DNA of 64,000 nt from Sphingomonas psychrotolerans (GCF_002796605.1 NZ_CP024923.1:2170001-2234000); one strand, 5' to 3'. Positions 34,423 to 43,234 are shown, counted from the stretch's first letter. A program made the numbers and translations. Notes: generated by a model not told the origin, from the sequence alone.

Positions 34423-35823
34423 GTGGCTGACCAATACGACCTCATCGTCCTCGGCTCGGGCCCCGGCGGCTATGTCGCCGCGATCCGCGGCGCGCAGCTT
34501 GGACTCAAGGTCGCGATCGTCGAGCGCGAATTGCTGGGCGGCATCTGCCTCAACTGGGGCTGCATCCCCACCAAGGCACTGCTCCGCTCGGCCGAGATCT
34601 ATCATTACATGCAGCACGCCAAGGATTACGGCCTCGTCGCGCAGGGGATCAGCGCGGATATCGAGGCAGTGGTCAAGCGCTCGCGCGGGGTGGCCAAGCA
34701 GCTCAATCAGGGCGTCACGCACCTGATGAAGAAGAACAAGATCGCGGTGCATTTCGGCGAGGGCAAGCTCACCGGAAAGGGCAAGCTCAGCGTCACCGAC
34801 AAGGACGGCAAGAAGACCGATCTCGAGGCGAAGAACATCATCCTCGCCACCGGCGCGCGCGCGCGGGATCTCCCCAATCTGCCCACCGACGGCAAGCGCG
34901 TCTGGACCTATCGCCACGCGATGACCCCGCCCGAAATGCCGAAGAAGCTCCTCGTCATCGGGTCGGGCGCGATCGGGATCGAGTTCGCCAGCTTCTACAA
35001 CGATATGGGTGCCGAGGTGACCGTGGTCGAAATGCTCGACCGGATTGTCCCCGTCGAGGACGTCGATGTGTCCACCTTCCTCGAAAAGGCACTCAAGAAG
35101 CAGGGTATGACGATCCTGACCGGCGCGAAGATCGACAAGATCGCCGCCGACGCCAACGGGGTGAAGGCGACGATCATCGCCCACGACGGCAAGGCGACCG
35201 AAAGCGAGTTCAGCCATGTCATCGTCGCGATCGGCATCGTGCCCAACACCGAGAATATCGGGCTCAAGGAGCTCGGCGTCGCGATGGACGAGCGCGGCTT
35301 CCTCAAGACCGATCCCGCCTGCAAGACCAATGTGGACGGGCTCTATGCGATCGGCGACATCACCGCGCCGCCCTGGCTCGCGCACAAGGCAAGCCACGAA
35401 GGCGTGATCGCCGCCGAGGCGATCGCCGGCAACCACCCGCACGCGATGGACCCGCGCAACATCCCGGGCTGCACCTATTGCCACCCGCAGATCGCCAGCG
35501 TCGGCCTGACCGAGGCCAAGGCGAAGGAAGCGGGTTACGCGGTGAAGGTCGGCAACTTCCCCTTCATCGGCAACGGCAAGGCGATCGCGCTCGGCGAGGC
35601 CGAAGGCTTCGTGAAGACGGTGTTCGACGCGAAGACCGGCGAGCTGCTCGGCGCGCACATGATCGGCGCGGAGGTCACCGAACTGATCCAGGGCTACACG
35701 ATCGGCAAGACGCTCGAGACCACCGAGGCCGAGCTGATGGAGACGGTGTTCCCGCACCCGACGCTGAGCGAGATGATGCACGAGAGCGTGCTCGGCGCCT
35801 ATGGGCGTGCGCTGCACATCTGA
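34423..35823 (+). CDS. lpdA: dihydrolipoyl dehydrogenase (E3)
   Basis: A 466-residue flavoprotein disulfide reductase. It has an FAD-binding GxGxxG (LGSGPGGYVAA, about 10-20), the redox-active pair C42/C47 in GGICLNWGCIPTKALL, an NAD-binding glycine motif (VIGSGAIGIEFASF), a second FAD contact (GLYAIGDITAPPWLAHKA) and a C-terminal HPTLSEMMHE with the catalytic His/Glu. It reoxidises lipoamide for the pyruvate, 2-oxoglutarate and related complexes. Start GTG 34423 has AAGGAG in front. Last gene of the pdhC operon. Confidence 0.97.
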   Translation: MADQYDLIVLGSGPGGYVAAIRGAQLGLKVAIVERELLGGICLNWGCIPTKALLRSAEIYHYMQHAKDYGLVAQGISADIEAVVKRSRGVAKQLNQGVTHLMKKNKIAVHFGEGKLTGKGKLSVTDKDGKKTDLEAKNIILATGARARDLPNLPTDGKRVWTYRHAMTPPEMPKKLLVIGSGAIGIEFASFYNDMGAEVTVVEMLDRIVPVEDVDVSTFLEKALKKQGMTILTGAKIDKIAADANGVKATIIAHDGKATESEFSHVIVAIGIVPNTENIGLKELGVAMDERGFLKTDPACKTNVDGLYAIGDITAPPWLAHKASHEGVIAAEAIAGNHPHAMDPRNIPGCTYCHPQIASVGLTEAKAKEAGYAVKVGNFPFIGNGKAIALGEAEGFVKTVFDAKTGELLGAHMIGAEVTELIQGYTIGKTLETTEAELMETVFPHPTLSEMMHESVLGAYGRALHI

Positions 35824-35856
35824 GGCGAGGCTCGGCATCCGCCGCCAGCCTTCCGC

Positions 35857-35958
35857 CCCCCTCCCGCTTGCGGGAGGGGGCCCCGGGGGAGGGGCTGAAT
35901 GACGCCCCATTCGCTCGCGGAGATCTCCTCCCCTAACCCCTCCCGCAAGCGGGAGGGG
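35857..35958. repeat. paired CCCCTCCCGC palindromes forming a large imperfect inverted repeat
   Basis: Two near-identical hairpins, stems CCCCTCCCGC/GCGGGAGGGG, lie at 35857-35880 and 35937-35958. Each has an additional GGGGAGG arm facing inward, so the whole 100-base unit folds as one large inverted repeat. The 270-base gap 35824-36093 contains no gene; a 12-bp palindrome GGATATATATCC lies at 36048-36059 just before the hydrolase gene. Confidence 0.75.
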
Positions 35959-36093
35959 AACGCCAGCAGCTACGGTCAGGCCTCCAACAACGGACCATCG
36001 CAAACCCGCGACTATCCGACGCAGTCCTATTGCCCACTAAATCGATAGGATATATATCCAAGCTCCGGCCTCCCTCCCGCAGGAGCGGAAAGA

Positions 36094-36771
36094 ATGTCTA
36101 TTTTCTCGCCTATCGACGACCATTCGCCGATCATCCTCACCGTCCCCGGGCTCGGCGGCTCGGGTCCCTCCCACTGGCAGACCTTGTGGGAGCAGTCGCG
36201 CCCCGACACCCACCGGGTCGAGCTCGGCATGTGGGATACGCCGCATCGCAACACCTGGGTGACCAAGCTCGACCAGGCGATCCGCAGCGCGCAGGCGCCG
36301 GTTGTCCTCGCCGCGCACAGCCTCGGCTGCCTCGCCGTCACATGGTGGGCCGAACTGGCGGGGCAGCCCTTCGGCTGGCCGGTCGCCGGCGCATTGCTGG
36401 TCGCCCCCGCCGATGTCGACCGCGACGAGGTCCGGCCCGAGCTCGCGGCGTTCCAGCCGACGCCCACCAAGCCCCTGCCCTTCCCCTCGATCGTCGTGGC
36501 AAGCAGCGACGACCCGTGGATCGCGCCTGAAAAGGCGCGTGCGCTGGCCGGCGGCTGGGGCAGCTTCTTCGTCGATGCCGGGCCGCAGGGCCATCTCAAT
36601 GCCGCAAGCGGCATCGGCTGGTGGGAGGAAGGCCAGGCGCTGCTCGATCGCGTGCTCGATGCGGCGTCGGACCGGACCGGCAAGGTGCGCACCGCCAACG
36701 ACGCGCGCTCGTTGCTCGCCGTGAGCGCAACCGAAGCCGCACAGGCGCATTATTATGGTGCGCGGGCGTGA
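36094..36771 (+). CDS. RBBP9/YdeN-type alpha/beta hydrolase
   Basis: A 225-residue serine hydrolase of the RBBP9 family (PF06821). It starts with ILTVPGLGGSGPSHWQTLWE, has the nucleophile elbow AAHSLGCLAV (Ser in HSLG), an Asp in SSDDPWI and a His in GPQGHLNAASG. Substrate is unknown; members act as small esterases. ATG 36094 has GGAGCGG upstream. It stands alone after the repeat region. Confidence 0.88.
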   Translation: MSIFSPIDDHSPIILTVPGLGGSGPSHWQTLWEQSRPDTHRVELGMWDTPHRNTWVTKLDQAIRSAQAPVVLAAHSLGCLAVTWWAELAGQPFGWPVAGALLVAPADVDRDEVRPELAAFQPTPTKPLPFPSIVVASSDDPWIAPEKARALAGGWGSFFVDAGPQGHLNAASGIGWWEEGQALLDRVLDAASDRTGKVRTANDARSLLAVSATEAAQAHYYGARA

Positions 36772-36972
36772 CTCAACTCGCCCCGACGCAGCAGAAATCC
36801 GCACCGGCGCAGCCGGGGTGGAAAACGACCCGCGGCACACCTATTTAGGGTGACAGCGGGCGTGGCCGGGTGACGTGCCCTAGAGCGTCACTCGGCCTAC
36901 GTCCGACTCTCTTTTTCCAGACATCCCGATCCCGCGAATTCTATTCGTCGCAGCGCGCATCGGCTCGACGAT

Positions 36973-36985
36973 GATATATTGTACC
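36973..36985. promoter_or_regulatory. Zur-box-like sequence before merC-zur
   Basis: The minus-strand reading GGTACAATATATC matches the Zur-type consensus GTTATAATATAAC at about 9 of 13 positions and lies 30 bases before the merC start. The match is imperfect, so this is a candidate only. Confidence 0.3.
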
Positions 36986-37014
36986 TTCATCCTTTCCCGC
37001 CTATATCCCTGCCC

Positions 37015-37401
37015 ATGCTGGTGAGTCTCCCGATATCCCGCTTCTGGGGCGGTATCGACGCAAGCTTCGATCGCATCGCGATCGGGCTCAGCGGTCTGTG
37101 CCTCGTGCACTGCGTCGCGACGACGGTGCTGCTGACGATTCTCTCCTCGGCCGGCGCGCTGGTGCATCCGGCGATTCATGAAATCGGCCTCACGCTCGCA
37201 ATCGGCTTCGGGATCATCGCGCTGGGCAAGGGCGTGCTCTCGCATGGCTATATGGCTCCGGCTCTGGTCGGCGCGTTCGGGATCGGCATCATGGCCGGCG
37301 CGCTGTCGCTTCCGCATGGCGGGTTCGAGATGTTCTGGACGCTGATCGGCGTGAGCCTCGTCGCGCTCGGCCACGACCTCAACCGCCGCGCCACCTACTG
37401 A
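37015..37401 (+). CDS. MerC-domain membrane protein
   Basis: A 128-residue inner-membrane protein with four hydrophobic segments. The motif GLSGLCLVHCVATTVL, with a CxxxC-like cysteine pair in the first helix, is typical of MerC mercury transporters; the His residues in LVHPAIHE and LPHGG are possible metal ligands. ATG 37015 is preferred over the upstream TTG. It lies 40 bases before a Fur-family (Zur-like) gene and no other mer genes are present, so zinc or another divalent metal is a more likely cargo than mercury. Confidence 0.8.
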   Translation: MLVSLPISRFWGGIDASFDRIAIGLSGLCLVHCVATTVLLTILSSAGALVHPAIHEIGLTLAIGFGIIALGKGVLSHGYMAPALVGAFGIGIMAGALSLPHGGFEMFWTLIGVSLVALGHDLNRRATY

Positions 37402-37441
37402 GGCGCTTGCCGGAGGCCCTCCGCCTCCCTAAATCTATGCC

Positions 37442-37900
37442 ATGCCTGTACACGACCATCATGAGCATCACGGCCACGACCTGACTCAGGCCGCGCAGGC
37501 GACGCTCGAGAAATCGGGCGAGCAGTGGACGGCGATGCGCGAGCGCGTGTTCGAGGCGCTGGCCGGGTTCGACAAACCCGCCTCCGCCTATGACATCGCC
37601 GAAGCCGTCTCGAAGGCGGAGGGGCGCCGCGTCGCCGCCAACAGCGTCTATCGCATCCTCGACCTGTTCGTCGGCTCGAACCTCGCCCGGCGTGTCGAGA
37701 GCGCCAATGCCTATGTCGCCAACGCGCATCCGGACTGCCTGCACGACTGCATCTTCCTCGTCTGCGACAGTTGCGGCCAGACCACCCATCTCGACGACGA
37801 TACGATCACCAAGAACGTAAGGTCCGCGGCGAAGACGGCGGGCTTCTCGCCGGTGCGCCCGGTGATCGAAGTGCGCGGGAAATGCGCCGACTGCGACTAG
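37442..37900 (+). CDS. zur: Fur-family metal regulator, probably Zur
   Basis: A 152-residue Fur-family repressor. A His-rich N-terminus (MPVHDHHEHHGHDL) precedes the winged helix (SAYDIAEAVSKAEGRRVAAN, SVYRILDLF), and the dimerisation domain has the structural-zinc cysteines in LVCDSCGQTTHLDDD and GKCADCD. The sequence fits Zur better than Fur because of the CxxC pairs and the partner gene. It binds zinc and represses zinc-uptake genes. It follows merC on the same strand. Confidence 0.85.
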   Translation: MPVHDHHEHHGHDLTQAAQATLEKSGEQWTAMRERVFEALAGFDKPASAYDIAEAVSKAEGRRVAANSVYRILDLFVGSNLARRVESANAYVANAHPDCLHDCIFLVCDSCGQTTHLDDDTITKNVRSAAKTAGFSPVRPVIEVRGKCADCD

Positions 37901-37986
37901 ATGGCGGCGACGCTGCACGGAAACTGCACGTCTTTTCAATGATTCGAGCGTTCGACTTGCGGGAAACGCTGGGGTAAGGCGATTCG

Positions 37987-39909
37987 ATGGCCGACCTTCC
38001 AAGCACGCCGCTGCTCGACACCGTCGACACGCCCGCCGACCTCCGCAAGCTCAAGCCGGCCGACCTCCGCCAGCTCGCCGACGAGCTGCGCGCGGAGACG
38101 ATTTCGGCGGTAGGCACGACCGGCGGGCATCTCGGCTCGGGGCTCGGCGTGGTCGAGCTGACCGTCGCGATCCATTATGTGTTCGATACGCCGCGCGACC
38201 GGCTGATCTGGGATGTCGGGCACCAATGCTACCCGCACAAGATCCTCACCGGCCGCCGCGACCGGATCCGCACGCTGCGCCAGGGCGGCGGCCTCTCGGG
38301 CTTCACCAGGCGCAGCGAGAGCGAATACGACCCGTTCGGCGCGGCGCACTCCTCTACTTCGATTTCTGCCGCTCTGGGCTTCGCGGTCGCCAACAAGCTG
38401 AACGGCCAGCCCGGCAAGGGCATCGCAGTGATCGGCGACGGCGCGATGAGTGCAGGCATGGCCTATGAGGCGATGAACAATGCCGAGGCGGCGGGCAATC
38501 GGCTCGTCGTGATCCTCAACGACAACGACATGTCGATCGCGCCGCCGGTGGGCGGGCTCTCCGCCTATCTCGCGCGGACGGTGTCCTCGTCCAACTATCT
38601 CGGCCTCAGGAACTTCGCCAAGCGCGCGATCCGCCGCATCTCGAAGCGCGTCCACAACGCCGCCGAGAAGGCCGAGGAATTCGCCCGCGGCATGGCGACC
38701 GGCGGCACTCTCTTCGAAGAGCTCGGTTTCTATTATGTCGGTCCGATCGACGGGCACAATCTCGACCATCTGATCCCGGTGCTCGAGAATGTCCGCGATA
38801 GCGAGCATGGCCCGATCCTCGTCCATGTCGTCACCAAAAAGGGCAAGGGCTATGGCCCGGCCGAGGAATCGGCGGACAAATATCACGGCGTCCAGAAGTT
38901 CGACGTGATCACCGGCACGCAGGACAAGGCCCCCCCGGGGCCGCCTTCCTATCAGAACGTCTTTGGCGAGACGCTGGCGAAGCTCGCCGACACCGACCCA
39001 CGGATCGTCGCGATCACCGCGGCGATGCCCTCGGGCACCGGGGTCGACAAGTTCGCGCAGGCGCATCCCGACCGCGCCTTCGACGTCGGCATCGCCGAGC
39101 AGCATGCCGTCACCTTCGCCGCCGGCCTCGCCGCGCAGGGCATGCGGCCATTCTGCGCGATCTACTCGACCTTCCTCCAGCGCGCCTACGACCAGGTCGT
39201 CCACGATGTCGCGATCCAGAATTTGCCGGTGCGCTTCGCGATCGACCGCGCCGGGCTGGTCGGCGCCGACGGCGCGACTCATGCCGGCAGCTTCGACGTC
39301 ACCTATCTGGCGACGCTCCCCAATTTCGTAGTGATGGCCCCCGCCGACGAAGCCGAACTGGTCCATATGACCTACACCGCCGCCGAACATGATACGGGTC
39401 CGATCGCAGTGCGCTATCCGCGCGGCAACGGCGTCGGCATCGCGCTTCCCGAGGTCCCTCAGCGGCTCGAGATCGGCAAGGGCCGCATCGTCCGCGAAGG
39501 CAAGACCGTGGCGATCCTGTCGCTCGGCACCCGCCTCGCCGAAGCGCTCAAGGCCGCCGACGCGCTCGAGGCACGCGGCCTCTCGACCACCGTCGCCGAT
39601 CTGCGCTTCGCCAAGCCGCTCGACGAGGAACTGATCCGCAAGCTGCTCACCAGCCACGAAGTCGCGGTCACGATCGAGGAAGGCGCGATCGGCGGCCTCG
39701 GTGCGCATGTGCTCACTCTTGCGAGCGATCAGGGGTTGATCGACGCTGGCCTCAAGCTGCGGACGATGCGCCTGCCCGATATCTTCCAGGATCAGGACAA
39801 GCCCGAGAAGCAATATGACGAAGCCGGCCTCAACGCCGCGAACATCGTCGATACGGTGCTCAAGGCGCTGCGCTACAACGAAGCCGCGGTGACCGACGCG
39901 CGCGCCTGA
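37987..39909 (+). CDS. dxs: 1-deoxy-D-xylulose-5-phosphate synthase
   Basis: A 640-residue thiamine-diphosphate enzyme. The N-terminal part has [18 protein letters not shown] and [16 protein letters not shown] (catalytic His), the TPP motif [17 protein letters not shown] with NDNDMSIAP, and later the transketolase-like [17 protein letters not shown] with the catalytic Glu. It condenses pyruvate with glyceraldehyde 3-phosphate, the first step of the MEP isoprenoid pathway. Length is standard. ATG 37987 with GGG upstream. Confidence 0.97.
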   Translation: MADLPSTPLLDTVDTPADLRKLKPADLRQLADELRAETISAVGTTGGHLGSGLGVVELTVAIHYVFDTPRDRLIWDVGHQCYPHKILTGRRDRIRTLRQGGGLSGFTRRSESEYDPFGAAHSSTSISAALGFAVANKLNGQPGKGIAVIGDGAMSAGMAYEAMNNAEAAGNRLVVILNDNDMSIAPPVGGLSAYLARTVSSSNYLGLRNFAKRAIRRISKRVHNAAEKAEEFARGMATGGTLFEELGFYYVGPIDGHNLDHLIPVLENVRDSEHGPILVHVVTKKGKGYGPAEESADKYHGVQKFDVITGTQDKAPPGPPSYQNVFGETLAKLADTDPRIVAITAAMPSGTGVDKFAQAHPDRAFDVGIAEQHAVTFAAGLAAQGMRPFCAIYSTFLQRAYDQVVHDVAIQNLPVRFAIDRAGLVGADGATHAGSFDVTYLATLPNFVVMAPADEAELVHMTYTAAEHDTGPIAVRYPRGNGVGIALPEVPQRLEIGKGRIVREGKTVAILSLGTRLAEALKAADALEARGLSTTVADLRFAKPLDEELIRKLLTSHEVAVTIEEGAIGGLGAHVLTLASDQGLIDAGLKLRTMRLPDIFQDQDKPEKQYDEAGLNAANIVDTVLKALRYNEAAVTDARA

Positions 39910-39929
39910 GGTCCTTGAAAATCCTGCAA

Positions 39930-39953
39930 GCACATGACATGTACATGTGCATG
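39930..39953. promoter_or_regulatory. nested CATG palindromes over a start region
   Basis: GCACATG (39930-39936) and CATGTGC (39944-39950) form the outer arms and ACATGTACATGT (39937-39948) is a perfect inner 12-bp palindrome. CATG occurs at 39933, 39938, 39944 and 39950. The element covers the candidate ATG starts of the downstream DNA-binding-protein gene, which is a natural place for autorepression. Confidence 0.6.
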
Positions 39954-40322
39954 GCTACCCAGCTTCAGCATCCGCGATCGAGCCGCGTCGTCGTGCTGGT
40001 GTCCCCGGCCGAAAAGCAACGCATCGCCGACAGCGCCGCCGCGGCGGACATGACCGTCAGCGACTATATGCGCACCGCCGCCGAACGCTATTCGGAGCCG
40101 AGCGAAGCCGAGCAGATGCTGATGCGCGAACTGCTCATCCAGCTCGAGGCCGCCAACGCGAGTACCGAAAAAGCGTTCGCGGCGCTCGAGACTGAACAGG
40201 CGCGCGCCGCGACCTTCGACGAAAATGCCTATCGCACGCAGGTGCGCGAACAGTTGCTGACGCGCACCGACATCGACTGGAACGCGCTCGGCGAGGCCCT
40301 GTCGGGCGGCACGCGCCAATGA
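39939..40322 (+). CDS. small ribbon-helix-helix-like (MobC-like) DNA-binding protein
   Basis: A protein of about 127 residues. The core SRVVVLVSPAEKQRIADSAA, then MTVSDYMRTAAERY, looks like the ribbon-helix-helix fold of plasmid mobilisation proteins and antitoxins (beta strand, two helices). The C-terminal half is predicted helical and acidic. Starts at 39915 (TTG), 39939, 39945 and 39951 (ATG) are all possible; 39939 is given, but the operator-like palindrome covers them. The stop overlaps the next ATG (ATGA), so the pair is translated together. No plasmid or transfer genes are nearby. Confidence 0.65.
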   Translation: MYMCMATQLQHPRSSRVVVLVSPAEKQRIADSAAAADMTVSDYMRTAAERYSEPSEAEQMLMRELLIQLEAANASTEKAFAALETEQARAATFDENAYRTQVREQLLTRTDIDWNALGEALSGGTRQ

Positions 40323-40522
40323 GCTTCTGGAGCGACGCGCTCCGGGCGCTCCAGCAGGTCACGTTGCTCCAGTACAAGGTCGAGCAGGCGCTCAAGGTCG
40401 CCGAAGAGGCGCGCCGCGACTCGCAGGAGACCCGCGAACGGCTGATCCAGCTCGAGACGCTGATCGACATCGCAATGAAGCGGCGCCCCGCCCCGCCGCC
40501 GCTCCAGCTTCCGGAGGCCTAG
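40319..40522 (+). CDS. small coiled-coil protein, partner of the preceding gene
   Basis: A 67-residue protein, MSFWSDALRALQQVTLLQY at the start, then a continuous charged helix (about 20-55, heptad-like) and a Pro-rich tail PAPPPLQLPEA. Not recognised. The ATG overlaps the TGA of the preceding gene. The two-gene layout with a DNA-binding first protein resembles toxin-antitoxin modules, but this protein has no known toxin motif. Confidence 0.6.
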   Translation: MSFWSDALRALQQVTLLQYKVEQALKVAEEARRDSQETRERLIQLETLIDIAMKRRPAPPPLQLPEA

Positions 40523-40526
40523 GCCT

Positions 40527-40842
40527 TCAACCTGCGTCGACGGTGAAGACGATCCGCTGGGCGCCCTCGTCGCGCCAGACGCGCTCGACGTCCGCCAACG
40601 GCACTGTCCTGGTCGCTATGAAGACCCGCCAGGCCGACCGCGTCGAACATGCCCGCGATCGAGGCGATCAGCCGGTCGAACCGGATGCTGTTTCGCTGAC
40701 CAACCACGCAACCGCCACACCGCCTGGTCGCGCCAGATGCGCTTCGACATAATCTGCGAGGCAAACGCCATCGAGCACCGGCTCACCAAGCCCAACCACC
40801 CCTAGACCAATGGTCAGGTCGAGTCGCTTCTGTGCAAACCGC
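40527..40842 (-). pseudogene. decayed gene, probable zinc-type alcohol dehydrogenase/quinone oxidoreductase remnant
   Basis: On the minus strand three frames read as successive parts of one protein: LTIGLGVVGLGEPVLDG with ARPGGVAVAW, then VVGQRNSIRFDRLIASIAGM, then ATRTVPLADVERVWRDEGAQ ending in a stop at 40527. The last two pieces look like the C-terminus of a zinc-type dehydrogenase. At least two frameshifts would be needed to join them, and no start codon is visible. The 352-base stretch 40523-40874 holds nothing else convincing. Confidence 0.4.
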
Positions 40843-40874
40843 TAATCGGCCTTACGCTTTATGAGTTCACGACC

Positions 40875-41279
40875 TCACTTTTTGTGATCTTGGCCAGTCC
40901 CTTTCAGAGTGTCTTGCATCGCATGTAGCGCTGCCGGCGCATCATCTTCGGGCGCGAGTCTTGCACCCCACGCGGCGGCCCACTCGTGAAGCGGCATGAT
41001 GAGGCGGACCAAGGCCTTCCCTTCTTCGCTTAGGCCATAGCCGCCAGTGTGATGGACTACGATAGCGGCGGCCCGCAGTTCCTTGAGGCGCGTGTTGAGG
41101 AGGCTCGGATTTGTTTCCGCGACCGCTTGCAGTTCCCGAAACGTTAGAGGTTGTCCGGCGTGGGCAAGCTCCCACAACACGCGCAAACTCATGCGCCGCC
41201 CCAGCAGATCGAGAAGCGCCATAGTTGGGCGTCCGGTTTGCGACCCGCGTACGGGCTGGCCAGGTTTGGGAAATTTCAT
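40875..41279 (-). CDS. HxlR-family winged-helix regulator
   Basis: A 134-residue regulator of the HxlR/MarR-like type. The motif LLGRRMSLRVLWELAHAGQP, LTFRELQAVAETNPSLLNTRL and the wing IVVHHTGGYGLSEEGKALV match. A single Cys, common in redox-sensing HxlR proteins, is absent. It is divergent from the DUF2867 gene with 67 bases between starts, so it probably controls that gene. Base composition is less GC-rich than the surroundings. Confidence 0.85.
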   Translation of the reverse strand: MKFPKPGQPVRGSQTGRPTMALLDLLGRRMSLRVLWELAHAGQPLTFRELQAVAETNPSLLNTRLKELRAAAIVVHHTGGYGLSEEGKALVRLIMPLHEWAAAWGARLAPEDDAPAALHAMQDTLKGTGQDHKK

Positions 41280-41346
41280 GCTATACTTTTCGTAGCGGTC
41301 GAGGTAATTCTCTTGCTAAGAAAATGATAGCAGAAGGACGCGCAAA

Positions 41347-41970
41347 ATGGTACCTCGCATCGAGCCGGCCGGGCCCACGCGGGAAGACGCGGTGGATCGG
41401 GCAACTTGGTTGCCTTCACCCCTTGCGGCCGATGACACTTTGGGAAAAGCTGGCGGTATAATCAAAGCACATGCGGTGCCCGTGCCGTCCGACAGCGTGC
41501 TGGCACCGCTTTATGTGGGCGCGGACCTGCTGGATGCGTTCGCGATTCACCTGCCGGCGGGGGCGAGCGGCGATCTCGAAGTGCTGGCACGCATCGCGTT
41601 CGAGCGGCAGGCGGGGTGGATTCGCATGCTGACCTGGGTGCGCGATGCGGTGATGGCGACCGTCGGCGTCAAATCGTCTCGCGCGATCGGTGCTGCCGCG
41701 GCGGCGCGGGGGTTACAGGTGATCGGCTACCTTCCGCTGCTGTCGAAGAGTGCGGGGGAGTTGGTGATGGGCGGGGACGACCGGCATCTCGACTTCCGAG
41801 CCGCGATCCTGCTGCGCACGGGCGCGGCGGGCGGGCGGGAGCTGGTCGTGGTGACAGTAGTGCATTGCCATAACCGGCTGGGGCGGACCTACCTGGCAGT
41901 GATCGCGCCATTCCACCGTACGATCTTGCGGGCGAATCTGGAACGGGCGGTAAGGGTGATGGAGGGCTAG
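41347..41970 (+). CDS. DUF2867-domain protein
   Basis: A 207-residue protein of the DUF2867 family. ADLLDAFAIHLPAGASGDLE, then FERQAGWIRMLTWVRDAVM, and DDRHLDFRAAILL are the recognisable parts; the domain is sometimes fused to NAD-dependent epimerases. The function is unknown. Start ATG 41347 with AAGGA upstream, divergent from the HxlR gene. The following 232 bases (41971-42202) show no gene. Confidence 0.75.
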   Translation: MVPRIEPAGPTREDAVDRATWLPSPLAADDTLGKAGGIIKAHAVPVPSDSVLAPLYVGADLLDAFAIHLPAGASGDLEVLARIAFERQAGWIRMLTWVRDAVMATVGVKSSRAIGAAAAARGLQVIGYLPLLSKSAGELVMGGDDRHLDFRAAILLRTGAAGGRELVVVTVVHCHNRLGRTYLAVIAPFHRTILRANLERAVRVMEG

Positions 41971-42202
41971 ATCGGTCGCCCGAACGAACGCTTACACTGG
42001 CCCGTGCAGAATTAGGTGCCGAAGCTCGCGCATGCCACCTTTTGGCACATAGCGTCGTTGCGCTTCTAAGCAGCCGGCTATCGAGGCCTATCGGACTCTG
42101 GCGCCGCGCCAGCCCGGCAGATTATGGTTCTCAACCTGGATTGGCGTCGTCGCTGGCGGCGCGCGCCTAGCTTTTGAGAGGATCCGCGCCTAAACCGGCG
42201 CC

Positions 42203-43234
42203 GTGCTTCAGAAGATTTCTTTCTCCCCCACCGCACGGCCGCGTGCCCTTGCCAACTGGCTGTTCTTCGTCGCAGCGCTGATCGTGCTGATGGTAGTGAT
42301 CGGCGGGATCACCCGCCTCACCGAGTCCGGTCTGTCGATCACCCAGTGGAAGCCGATTTCGGGGATCGTGCCGCCGCTCAGCGATGCGCAATGGCAGGCT
42401 GAATTCGAACATTACAAGCGCATTCCCGAATATCAGCAGCTCAACCAGGGCATGACGCTCGCCGGGTTCAAGGCGATCTTCTTCTGGGAATATCTCCACC
42501 GGCTGCTGGGCAGGCTGATCGGTCTGGCCTTCGCGCTGCCCTTGCTGTGGTTCGCCGTGCGCCGGCAGATTCCGCGCGGCTATAGCTGGCGGCTGGTGGC
42601 TTTGCTCGCGCTCGGCGGGCTGCAGGGCGCGATCGGCTGGTGGATGGTTCAGTCGGGGCTGAGCGTCCGCACCGACGTCAGCCATATCCGCCTCGCCGTG
42701 CACCTGCTCGTCGCCTTGTTCACACTGGCCGGAATCGTCTGGACGGCGCTCGACTTGCGCAAGCTCATCCGCAACCCGCAGGCCCGCCCCGCCCGCCTGA
42801 CCGGACTGGGCGCGCTCACTGGCATGATCCTGTTCGTCCAGTTGCTGTTCGGCGCGTTGGTCGCCGGCCTCAACGCCGGGCTCGTCACCGATCAATGGCC
42901 GCTGATGAACGGCCGCTTCTTCCCCGGCGCCACTGTCGAAGGCCGGCCGTTCCTCGATGCGTTGTTCAACGATCCGGCGATCGTCCACTTCGTTCATCGC
43001 TGGTGGGCATGGGTGGCGGTCGCCGCCTTGATCCTGCTCGCCCGCGCCACCCGCGGGATCGACCGCCGCGCCTCGATCGCGATCCACAGCGCATTCGGGA
43101 TCCAGATCCTGCTCGGCATCGCCACGGTCATGTCGAACATGAACATCACCCTCGCGGCGCTCCACCAGTTCACCGGCGCGTTGCTCGTGATCGCAACCGC
43201 CTGGGGCGCGCACGCGGTCGGCCAGCGTCGATGA
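42203..43234 (+). CDS. ctaA: heme A synthase, COX15/CtaA family
   Basis: A 343-residue inner-membrane protein with eight hydrophobic segments. GGITRLTESGLSITQWKPI and FWEYLHRLLGR (heme-ligand His), HIRLAVHLLVA and HFVHRWWAWV with the remaining conserved His, and LHQFTGALLV near the end mark the COX15 type. It oxidises heme O to heme A for aa3-type oxidases. Start GTG 42203; the stop overlaps the next ATG. Confidence 0.95.
   Translation: MLQKISFSPTARPRALANWLFFVAALIVLMVVIGGITRLTESGLSITQWKPISGIVPPLSDAQWQAEFEHYKRIPEYQQLNQGMTLAGFKAIFFWEYLHRLLGRLIGLAFALPLLWFAVRRQIPRGYSWRLVALLALGGLQGAIGWWMVQSGLSVRTDVSHIRLAVHLLVALFTLAGIVWTALDLRKLIRNPQARPARLTGLGALTGMILFVQLLFGALVAGLNAGLVTDQWPLMNGRFFPGATVEGRPFLDALFNDPAIVHFVHRWWAWVAVAALILLARATRGIDRRASIAIHSAFGIQILLGIATVMSNMNITLAALHQFTGALLVIATAWGAHAVGQRR

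Noticed and set aside
33283..36003. Long minus-strand frame opposite the thioesterase, membrane protein and lpdA genes
   Set aside because: No motif and opposite genes with clear motifs, including the lpdA active site.
36880..37374. Minus-strand frame opposite merC
   Set aside because: His/Arg/Glu-rich antisense composition; merC has clear membrane helices and the cysteine motif.
37936..39933. Long minus-strand frame opposite dxs
   Set aside because: dxs is unambiguous on the plus strand; the frame is a codon-bias shadow.
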